DNA of 49,951 nucleotides from positions 1 to 49,951 of the forward strand of contig NZ_QPIW01000043.1 of assembly GCF_003339505.1 (NCBI RefSeq). Reading direction: 5' to 3'. Shown piece by piece: positions 17,970-25,393 of the stretch. Position numbers and translations under genes: made by a program. This DNA is from Runella aurantiaca (lineage in GTDB: Bacteria > Bacteroidota > Bacteroidia > Cytophagales > Spirosomataceae). The notes under the pieces are model-generated. The model ran no database searches. It saw only the letters and a program-made list of their open reading frames with translations, and had not been told where the DNA came from. Positions within the stretch are counted from its first letter, which is position 1; each line of letters begins with the position of its first letter.

Positions 17970-20093
17970 ATGTCTAAAGCTAAAAAAGGAACTACGCCCG
18001 CCCCAAAACCACCTCATAAACAGAGCATTGCAGGTGAAACACCCCCATCCCCTTCTGTTTTCAAACCCGCCTTAGACCTCCCTCCCGTTCCCCAAACGCC
18101 TCCGGTGAACGATGGGTTATTTCGTAAAATATTTTGGGGAATAGCACTGGCTTTGCTGATTGGGATGCCCCTCTTGAGTACGCAATACGGAATCACGGCC
18201 GATGAATGGGGAAATAAAGCCTACGGAGAATTATGTCTTGATTATTTTACCAGTCTCGGCGAAAAGAAAGAGGCTCTTTCGTACGCTCCGCGCGGCGGGG
18301 AAGTTATGTATTGCTACGGCCCCACGCTCGACCTTATTTCGGCCGCTATTTATCGCACTACGGGTGCCGACCCCTACACCATCCGGCACATCATGCTGTC
18401 GCTGATGGGGGTTCTCATCATCGTGTTCAGTGGGCTTACTGGACGCCTTGTGGGTGGCAACTGGCGCGTGGGTTTGATAGCCCTGTTGTTTGCGCTGTTC
18501 TCTCCGCGCATCTTCGGTGATTCAATGAACAACCCCAAAGACATTACGTTTGCGGCGGGTTATATCGTGACGATTTGCTTTCTCATCAAATTCTTACAAG
18601 AATTACCCCGCCCTTCGTGGCGCTCTACGCTGCTCTTGATTGCCGGTATCGGCATCGGATTGGGCAGTCGTGCGCCGGGCTTAGCGTTGGTGGGATATGT
18701 ACCTTTCTTTGTGTTGATGGAGGTATTTATTCGTAACGGCCTAAGAAAAACCATTTTCAGCGATAAGCTCCTCATTCGCGATGTGGCGCTTAAAACCACC
18801 GTAGCCACGTTGGGCGGCTACGCGTTGGGCATTGCATTTTGGCCCTTTGCTTTGGCCAATCCCCTCAAAAATCCGTTGGTGGCGCTCCAAACCCTCACCA
18901 ATTTTCCGATAAGTATCAAAACGCTTTTCGACGGCACCAAGATTTATTCTACTTCCTTGCCTTGGTACTATGTACCCAAGTACATGTTGGTTTCTACTCC
19001 GCTGTATTTCTTGCTTGGGCTGCTGATATTTGTGTTGATATTTCCGTTTGTTCGTAAGCATTTCAATCGCCGCTATCTGTTGATGGTGCTTTTTGTGGCC
19101 CTTTTTCCGCTTATCTACGGTATTTCTAAAAACTCTGCTTTTTACAACGGTTGGCGTCATACCACCTTTATTTACCCACCGTTGGTAGTTCTGTCGGCGG
19201 TAGGAGTTGAGTACCTGCTGCGCCGTTTTGCGGGGATTGGCCAAAAGGTATTTTTGGCAATTGTGGCCGTTTTGGTGGCACTGCCATTGTGGTTCATGGT
19301 CAAAAATCACCCCTACCAATACACCTATTACAACGAATTTACGGGTGGGGTGAAAGGTGCTTTTGGCAAATATGAAACCGATTATTTTGGCTCCAGTACG
19401 CGTGAAATCGCGGATTGGATGAAGAAAAATATTCCAAATATTGAGAAAGACAGCGTCATCATTGCGAGCGATTATTTTGTACCACTCAAGGATTATTTTA
19501 CAGATTACCCCAAACTCAAAATGGCCTATCGGCGCTATTATCAGCGCTCTGAGCACGATTGGGATTATGCCGTATTTTTAACTGGCCACCTGACACCCAG
19601 CCACTTCCGCAATCCTAACGTATTTCCACCAGCGGGCACTATCCACAAAATTGAGGTCAATGGCGCACCGATTGGAGTTATTGTAAAACGCATTTCCAAA
19701 GACGATTTCATCGGAATCAACTTTATCAAACAAGGAAAAATTGAGGAATCTATCCCGTTTCTGGAAAGGGCAAAACAATTAGACCCCAACAATGAAGTTG
19801 TGAAACTATATTTGGCCAACGCTTACATCAACGTGGGCCGATTCAACGAAGCCTTGCAGGAATGCCAAAAAGCCTTGGAAATATTCCCTGACTATTTGGG
19901 TGCCATGACGACCATGGCGATTGCCTACATCAACGTAAACCAAATCGAAAACGCCATTTTTATGCTCGGCGAAGTGCTGTCCCAAGACCCCACCAACCGC
20001 GACGCTGCCCAATATTTGGCCCTTGCGTACGAACGAAAAGGAGATATGGCCAGCGCCAACCAAATCAGGGCGCAGTTGCAGCAACGGAAGTAA
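17970..20093 (+). CDS. GT39-like membrane glycosyltransferase with C-terminal TPRs
   Basis: This 707-residue protein probably moves a sugar from a lipid carrier across the inner membrane. It starts with a proline-rich cytoplasmic tail of about 50 residues. About ten membrane helices follow (residues 50-430). The first outside loop carries an acidic pair in GITADEWGNKAYGE, as expected for GT-C enzymes of the family 39 (PMT/ArnT) type. A periplasmic domain (residues 430-580) precedes three TPR units near 585-700 (SIPFLERAKQLDPNNE, ALQECQKALEIFPDYLGA). The ATG at 17970 (MSKAKKG) is preferred over an ATG nine codons earlier. The acceptor is unknown; protein or lipid targets are both possible. Confidence 0.75.
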   Translation: MSKAKKGTTPAPKPPHKQSIAGETPPSPSVFKPALDLPPVPQTPPVNDGLFRKIFWGIALALLIGMPLLSTQYGITADEWGNKAYGELCLDYFTSLGEKKEALSYAPRGGEVMYCYGPTLDLISAAIYRTTGADPYTIRHIMLSLMGVLIIVFSGLTGRLVGGNWRVGLIALLFALFSPRIFGDSMNNPKDITFAAGYIVTICFLIKFLQELPRPSWRSTLLLIAGIGIGLGSRAPGLALVGYVPFFVLMEVFIRNGLRKTIFSDKLLIRDVALKTTVATLGGYALGIAFWPFALANPLKNPLVALQTLTNFPISIKTLFDGTKIYSTSLPWYYVPKYMLVSTPLYFLLGLLIFVLIFPFVRKHFNRRYLLMVLFVALFPLIYGISKNSAFYNGWRHTTFIYPPLVVLSAVGVEYLLRRFAGIGQKVFLAIVAVLVALPLWFMVKNHPYQYTYYNEFTGGVKGAFGKYETDYFGSSTREIADWMKKNIPNIEKDSVIIASDYFVPLKDYFTDYPKLKMAYRRYYQRSEHDWDYAVFLTGHLTPSHFRNPNVFPPAGTIHKIEVNGAPIGVIVKRISKDDFIGINFIKQGKIEESIPFLERAKQLDPNNEVVKLYLANAYINVGRFNEALQECQKALEIFPDYLGAMTTMAIAYINVNQIENAIFMLGEVLSQDPTNRDAAQYLALAYERKGDMASANQIRAQLQQRK

Positions 20094-20171
20094 AGAGGAA
20101 GAAGCAGTTAGTTTGCCAGTTCCACAATAACGTTCTGAATAAAAAACACCCTAACCCCTAAATCAAACAGT

Positions 20172-21701
20172 ATGCTTAGCCACGAAAACAATGCTTCCGT
20201 AGATTATGATGTAGTTTTGATTGGGGCGGGTATCATGAGCGCCACCTTGGCGGTGTTTTTGAAGGAACTGCAACCTGACTTGGAAATTGCCATTTTTGAA
20301 CGCCTCGACCGAGTAGCGGCCGAAAGCTCCGACGCTTGGAACAATGCAGGGACGGGGCACTCGGCGCTGTGCGAGTTGAACTACACGCCGCAGCGGGAAG
20401 ACGGCAGCATTGATATTTCTAAAGCCCTGAAAATCATTGAATCCTTTGAGGTTTCAAAGCAATTTTGGTCGTATTTGGTCGGGGACGGCTATTTCAGTAG
20501 TCCAAAATCCTTCATCAATAGTATTCCTCACATGAGTTTTGTATGGGGAGAGGAAGATGTTGACTATCTGCGAAAGAGACACGAAGCGCTGCAAACGAGT
20601 CATTTGTTTAAAGGCATGGAATTCAGCGACCAACCTGAAATTCTAGCATCTTGGATGCCTCTGGTAATGCAAAACCGCACCGAATCCGAAAAAATAGCGG
20701 CCACCCGCATTGAGTTGGGTACGGATGTTAATTTTGGTGAGCTCACACGGAGTCTGTTTAATCACTTGAAAGAGGGCCACGAAATTGAAGTGTTTCTGAA
20801 TCACGAAGTAAAGTCGCTTGAGCAGGACGAAATGAGACATTGGTTCGTCAAAGTAGAAGACGAAACCAATGATATAAACAAAACAGTACGGGCCAAATTT
20901 GTGTTTATCGGAGCAGGTGGCGGTGCGCTCCGGCTCCTAGAAAAGTCGGACATTCAGGAAGGTGAAGGGTTTGGGGGATTTCCTGTGAGTGGGCAGTGGT
21001 TGGTGTGTAAAAATGAGGCATTAATCGCGCAACATCACGCCAAAGTCTACGGAAAAGCCAAAGTAGGGGCGCCTCCTATGTCGGTTCCTCACTTAGATAC
21101 GCGCATCATTGACGGCAAAAAAGAGCTACTTTTCGGACCTTTTGCGGGTTTTTCAACGAAATTCTTGAAGCAGGGTTCGTTTTTTGACTTGGCCTTCTCG
21201 CTCACCCCCCACAACATCCTGCCCATGCTCAGCGCTGGTATTCACAACCTGCCGTTGACCAAGTATTTGATTGAACAAGTGATGCTGAGTTTTGAAGACA
21301 AAATCGAGGCTTTGCGAGAATTTATACCGAATGCCACCGAAAGCGATTGGGAGTTGGCCGTGGCGGGGCAACGCGTGCAAGTCATCAAAAAAGACGAAGA
21401 AGAGGGCGGTGTCCTAGAGTTTGGCACCGAAGTCATCGCCTCGGCCGATGGCACGCTGGCCGCGTTATTGGGCGCCTCGCCAGGGGCTTCTACCTCCGTC
21501 AGCATCATGCTCGAACTCCTCCACAAGTGCTTTAAAGACCAAATGGCCTCCGAAGCATGGACCGCAAAACTCAATGAAATGATTCCGTCATATGGTAAAC
21601 ATTTGGCGGATGACCCCCAACTGACGCATCGTGTCCGCCAATGGACCCACGAAGTATTACAATTAAACCACATCGGTATTCTCCGAAATTCAGGCATCTA
21701 A
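20172..21701 (+). CDS. mqo: Malate:quinone oxidoreductase
   Basis: This 509-residue peripheral membrane flavoprotein oxidises malate to oxaloacetate and passes electrons to quinone, replacing or backing up malate dehydrogenase. The FAD fold begins at VVLIGAGIMSATLAVFL (residue 14 on). Family blocks AAESSDAWNNAGTGHSALCELNYTP, GTDVNFGELTRSL, FIGAGGGALRLL, GFPVSGQWL and LFGPFAGFSTKFLK are all intact, and the length is normal. It stands alone. Immediately downstream the sequence is decayed. Confidence 0.97.
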   Translation: MLSHENNASVDYDVVLIGAGIMSATLAVFLKELQPDLEIAIFERLDRVAAESSDAWNNAGTGHSALCELNYTPQREDGSIDISKALKIIESFEVSKQFWSYLVGDGYFSSPKSFINSIPHMSFVWGEEDVDYLRKRHEALQTSHLFKGMEFSDQPEILASWMPLVMQNRTESEKIAATRIELGTDVNFGELTRSLFNHLKEGHEIEVFLNHEVKSLEQDEMRHWFVKVEDETNDINKTVRAKFVFIGAGGGALRLLEKSDIQEGEGFGGFPVSGQWLVCKNEALIAQHHAKVYGKAKVGAPPMSVPHLDTRIIDGKKELLFGPFAGFSTKFLKQGSFFDLAFSLTPHNILPMLSAGIHNLPLTKYLIEQVMLSFEDKIEALREFIPNATESDWELAVAGQRVQVIKKDEEEGGVLEFGTEVIASADGTLAALLGASPGASTSVSIMLELLHKCFKDQMASEAWTAKLNEMIPSYGKHLADDPQLTHRVRQWTHEVLQLNHIGILRNSGI

Positions 21702-21736
21702 CACCAAACATAAAATCCCTAACCATCCGACCAACC

Positions 21737-21916
21737 GATACCACCAATAGCCCCGTCATTGGCGCTACGCTCCAGTTAATCGAGCGTGCCGATTCTACTA
21801 AGTGATTATTCAGCGTAACCGACTTGTCGGGATTGGCGAAATTTAACATTAAATACGAAAAACAATACCGGCGGAAGGCCACCACCATCGGATTTAAACC
21901 TCTGCAAAAAAACCTC
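21737..21916 (+). pseudogene. Remnant of a carboxypeptidase-regulatory-like domain
   Basis: Sixty codons in one frame read as a beta-sandwich of the CarboxypepD_reg-like type found at the front of Bacteroidota outer-membrane proteins: SPVIGATLQLIERADST, then a TGA, then LFSVTDLSGLAKFNIKY and TIGFKPLQKNL. The in-frame stop and the lack of a start or continuation show it is broken. The piece breaks off just where another gene remnant begins, so an internal deletion fused two unrelated genes. Confidence 0.6.
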
Positions 21917-21921
21917 TCCCC

Positions 21922-22443
21922 TACCGCCTCGACGAAGGCGTACTCCTCGGCATTTGGGATGCCCGCCGCGTAGGCGTTGGCGGCCACTCCTACGGCGCAT
22001 ATATGACGGCCAACCTATAGTCGCATAGCAACTTATTCAGAGCGGGCATTGCGCGCTCGGGCGCTTACAACCGTACTTTGACACCGTTTGGCTTCCAGAA
22101 CGAGCAGCGTACTTACTGGCAAGCACCAGATGTGTACAATAAAATGTCGCCGTTTATGAACGTGGACAAGGTAAAAACCCCGCTTCTGATGACCCACGGC
22201 GAAGCCGACAACAACACGGGTACGTTCCCGATTCAGTCGGAGCGGTATTACAACGCCCTCAAAGGCATGGGTGCCACGGCCAAGTTGGTGTTTTTGCCCT
22301 ACGAAAGCCACGGCTACACCGCCAAAGAATCGCTCCTGCACATGCTGTACGAAATGAACGGCTGGTTGGACAAATACGTGAAAAACGCACCCGCCACCAC
22401 CCCCGCCACCAAGACGGGACAAATGTCGGCCGAGAAGCGCTAA
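21922..22443 (+). pseudogene. Remnant of an S9 (prolyl oligopeptidase) peptidase, catalytic end
   Basis: The frame carries the last 170 or so residues of an S9 peptidase. The nucleophile elbow is RRVGVGGHSYGAYMTANL, the acid sits in MTHGEADNN and the histidine in YESHGYTAKES, so all three catalytic residues survive. A TAG at 22018-22020 interrupts the frame where the family normally has Leu, a one-base TTG to TAG change. The N-terminal beta-propeller and start are missing. The open part after the stop could in theory be translated from a TTG at 22078 but would lack the serine. It ends at a good terminator, which marks it as the true gene end. Confidence 0.8.
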
Positions 22444-22484
22444 GGTACTTTTATCATTCCGTAGGAATCTACTACGTTTTAAGG

Positions 22485-22517
22485 ACAGCCGGTTGGAAAC
22501 AGCCGGCTGTTTTTTTA
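22485..22517 (+). terminator. Terminator of the former S9 peptidase gene
   Basis: ACAGCCGG and CCGGCTGT pair around a 10-base loop and are followed by seven or more Ts. It still lies 41 bases after the pseudogene stop. An exact TATATTTG promoter element overlaps its end (22516-22523) and may serve the next gene. Confidence 0.8.
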
Positions 22518-22638
22518 TATTTGAGGGTAGGCGGTGGTGTATACCCTTCCAACTCGAAGGTATATATGCAATAGTTGCGTATATATAGAAGTTAGCACTC
22601 ATTTTAAAAAGACGACAATCGCAACAGACAAATAATTT

Positions 22639-23064
22639 ATGACCAGTAACGACAGGAATTTATGGAGAGAAAGGTGGCTTGGTTGCATTAACGAATTAAC
22701 TTCGCTTGACCTTCAAAAAAAATCTTGGCTTGACAGAACACATACAAATCCGCATTGGTCATTTGTAGAATTTATGTGCAGCTATTTTGACGATTTAGCT
22801 ATTGATGAGAATTACAAGTATCAATTAGACAAAGATTGGGTGACAAAAAAGGAATATGAAATAATTGAAGATTGGCACATTGCACTTGACAAATATAATT
22901 CGCCTAAAAAAGATGACTATGACAATGAAGCGATTCTAAATGACCCAAAGTGGTTAGAAATTTTACAAATTGGAGTTGCAACAAGAAACAACTTGGCTAA
23001 AATTCTAAATGACACCGAAAGACAATTTTTGACCGAAGAAATAGATTATTTAAAATACATTTAA
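22639..23064 (+). CDS. Hypothetical protein, AT-rich accessory gene
   Basis: I do not recognise this 141-residue protein. It is soluble, acidic and rich in aromatic residues, with several Trp (LWRERWLG, PHWSFVEF, DWHIALD) and a mostly helical pattern. There is no signal peptide or membrane segment. Its AT-rich codon use differs from mqo upstream, and it sits between a terminator and a long inverted repeat, like a gene cassette. The whole frame shows no breaks, so it is probably real. Confidence 0.6.
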   Translation: MTSNDRNLWRERWLGCINELTSLDLQKKSWLDRTHTNPHWSFVEFMCSYFDDLAIDENYKYQLDKDWVTKKEYEIIEDWHIALDKYNSPKKDDYDNEAILNDPKWLEILQIGVATRNNLAKILNDTERQFLTEEIDYLKYI

Positions 23065-23122
23065 ACATTACGAAGTGAAGGATTCAACAGGAGAAACCAA
23101 CTTGACGACAAGAAAAACGAGT

Positions 23123-23252
23123 GCTAACAGGCGTTTGGCAAAAAAGCGGGTTCAGTGCTTAAATGAAGCTTTGTGCTTCGTATCAAGTTCAGTGCTGAAA
23201 GAAAGTTTTGTGCTTCGAATTCCGCTTCTTCGCCAAGCGCCAAAACGTTGGC
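23123..23252. repeat. Long attC-like inverted repeat between cassette-like genes
   Basis: The outer 30 bases on each side form an imperfect inverted repeat: GCTAACAGGCGTTTGGC on the left and GCCAAGCGCCAAAACGTTGG on the right, then matching AAGCGG/CCGCTT. Inside lies a direct repeat of about 30 bases (GTTCAGTGCT ... TTTGTGCTTCG twice, at about 23150-23180 and 23187-23217). The ends GCTAAC and GTTGGC recall the core sites of integron attC sites. It could instead be a miniature transposable element or a structured RNA. Confidence 0.55.
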
Positions 23253-23279
23253 GGAAAGGCTAAAAACAAACCGTAAAAA

Positions 23280-23747
23280 ATGGAATACTTAGTAAAAGAC
23301 GAAAAACTTGAATTAAAATATCAACCAGGCAAAGGTGCTTGGACTTATCATATTCAAATTCCCAACACGAAACACATTGTTGGAAAATGGGGGTCTATGA
23401 AAGTTTCGGGCACGATTGACAACTACAAAATAGAAAGCATTAACCTAGCGAAATTAGGAGACCAAGACAAGTTAATTTCCATCAACGACAAAATCAGAAA
23501 GGCAATAAACAAAAGTGGTGGCGACACTGTAACTGTGACACTTTACTTGTTGACTTCAAAAGAGCAAATTACGGAGAAAGATGTTTTAGAGACATTTAAA
23601 GACTCAGGTGTATTAAACGCGTTTAAAAAACTAACAGAAGACGAACGGAATGAAATTATTAAAAAAATTGCATCTCTAAAATCAGAAGACAAGAAAATTA
23701 AAATGATTTTGAAATACATTGACCAATTAAGCATAAGAAATGATTAA
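23280..23747 (+). CDS. DUF1905/YdeI-like protein
   Basis: A 155-residue cytoplasmic protein in two parts. Residues 1-90 match the DUF1905 beta-barrel pattern (AWTYHIQIPN, WGSMKVSGTIDNYKI, SINDKIRKAINKSGGDTVTVTLYL). Residues 100-150 are helical and match the short YdeI/OmpD-associated tail (FKKLTEDERNEIIKKIASLK). In other bacteria such proteins have been linked loosely to bacteriocin protection, but the molecular role is not established. It follows the attC-like repeat by 27 bases and shares the AT-rich codon use of the neighbouring small genes, which suggests cassette-style acquisition. Confidence 0.7.
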   Translation: MEYLVKDEKLELKYQPGKGAWTYHIQIPNTKHIVGKWGSMKVSGTIDNYKIESINLAKLGDQDKLISINDKIRKAINKSGGDTVTVTLYLLTSKEQITEKDVLETFKDSGVLNAFKKLTEDERNEIIKKIASLKSEDKKIKMILKYIDQLSIRND

Positions 23748-24021
23748 GCGGACCTCTCTTGATTTGCTTTCAAAACGGCTTTGTTGCATGGTTCGCATTT
23801 AAAAGAGATTAATGCAGATACATATGTAAAAACTGAGCTTTTAACTGTCAAATTACCCTATTTTTCGGAATTTGACTCTTTTTTATATTGCACAAATAAT
23901 GTTTATAATTGCACTTTTTTGCTATTAAATATCCGTACAACAAAGCCGATAAAACTTAAAACTCATACCACAGAAAAAATTAACATCTAGGGTCATTTTT
24001 CACAATATTTAAATAAAAAAA

Positions 24022-24639
24022 ATGAAAACGTTTTTAACTTTTAACATTTTACTTGCTTCAATAAGTACAAATATATTTGCTCAAAACAATGAAAGTAAGT
24101 TTGAAAATAAGACAAGCTATGAAATTATTCAGGAAAATTCAGATACAACCTATTCTTTAAAGATAAAAGACCCAAAATCGGGAATTACGTATGGCTTATT
24201 AAATGGTAAAATAAAACCAACAGAATCTTTTGAAGAGAAGCAGGGCATTCCAGAGCCAATAAAAATTCTCGAAATAGATTTCGACAAAAAAGGGTTAAAA
24301 GAGATTGTCTTAGAGTATTCAATTGAATACACAACTCAAAAAGGAGAATCTGGCGCAGATTCAAAAAAGAAAATTTTTATAAAAATAATAAACCTAGACA
24401 AGAAAGAAACCTTACTTGATTATCACTTCCACGAAGTAAACGAAAACTTCTTTTATGCACGTAATTACAACGAAGATTTTGTTGAAAGCAGTGATTATAA
24501 CTATGAATACAAAAACAATAAAGGCTCAAATTATTACATTTCTGATTCAAAAATATATTTTATAGACATTTCAGAGAATACCAAAAAAGGCAAAGTAGCA
24601 TTCAAATACAATAAAGCAAAAGGCAAATTTGAAAAATAA
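24022..24639 (+). CDS. Secreted protein of unknown function
   Basis: This 205-residue protein has a clear signal peptide (MKTFLTFNILLASISTNIFAQ, cleavage after FAQ). The mature part is polar, lysine- and glutamate-rich and beta-like, with alternating strands such as KGLKEIVLEYSIEYTTQ and KKIFIKIINLDKK. I do not recognise a family. It is AT-rich like its neighbours and stands alone, with 274 bases before it and a long non-coding stretch after it. Confidence 0.65.
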   Translation: MKTFLTFNILLASISTNIFAQNNESKFENKTSYEIIQENSDTTYSLKIKDPKSGITYGLLNGKIKPTESFEEKQGIPEPIKILEIDFDKKGLKEIVLEYSIEYTTQKGESGADSKKKIFIKIINLDKKETLLDYHFHEVNENFFYARNYNEDFVESSDYNYEYKNNKGSNYYISDSKIYFIDISENTKKGKVAFKYNKAKGKFEK

Positions 24640-25393
24640 ACAACAACCAATATAGACTTAAAAATATAGCAACTCAGAAATTTTATTGCATCCCCAAAAA
24701 TATTATTGTCACAAATCCATTCGGTTTTTATTCCGAAAGCCAAGCACCAATTCACTTTTGGAGAGATCTTATTGATAAGTGAATTAGTCTGGAAAGAAAG
24801 CAATCTCCTTCTTGTGAAAGAATAACACAAGCAATGTTGTATTATTTCTAACCTCTTCGATTTTTTTCAATACCCCTTCAGTCAAATCATTTATTCATCT
24901 TTCATTAATCCTAAACCCATTGTATAGGAAAGAAAAGACAGAATAAAGAATATTCCAAAAAAGCGAGCAGTCGTTTTCATTGAAATCATAATTGGTATTA
25001 AGATTAATTCAAAAATTACGACCAAAAATTATACAATGACTCCCCGCGCCTCAATGACTTCGGTTTAGAAAGAATATACCTCCACGCCTTTGATAAATAC
25101 TTTTGTCATCTGCGTCGACAGATAGACCACCGCCAAAACTGAATGAATTGTTAAAATTCTGCTATCAAACGGTAGAAAGCAGTCATTATTAGGGTCATTT
25201 GGGGCAAAATCATTCAAAAAGGTGTTTAATGTCATGGTTATTCATCCTGATTATTTTGTATTTGGTCCATAACATAAGAGACGAAAACATCCAAATACTT
25301 TATAAAAGTAAAAAGGGCAATTCGTTTCTAACAGTTATATAATACTTGGGTCAACAAAGCAAATTATCGTTGATAAGTACCTTCTAAATAACC
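24640..25393. other. Long AT-rich gap with no firm gene
   Basis: These 754 bases contain no convincing gene on the plus strand. The only candidate is a small minus-strand frame, listed separately. I saw no strong terminator or tandem repeat. Confidence 0.4.
25065..25235 (-). CDS. Small open frame, possible 56-residue protein
   Basis: An ATG-started minus-strand frame (MTLNTFLNDFAPNDPNNDCF at the N-terminus) with a hydrophobic middle (ILTIHSVLAVVYLS) that could be one membrane helix. No family is recognised and no promoter is evident. It could be a tail piece of a lost gene. Confidence 0.2.
   Translation of the reverse strand: MTLNTFLNDFAPNDPNNDCFLPFDSRILTIHSVLAVVYLSTQMTKVFIKGVEVYSF

Noticed and set aside
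17847..18017. N-terminal extension of the TPR protein
   Set aside because: It lies above the best promoter, overlaps the divergent gene, and reads like non-coding sequence.
23781..23990. 69-residue frame after the DUF1905 gene
   Set aside because: AT-rich sequence with no signal, no family traits and a poor start context.
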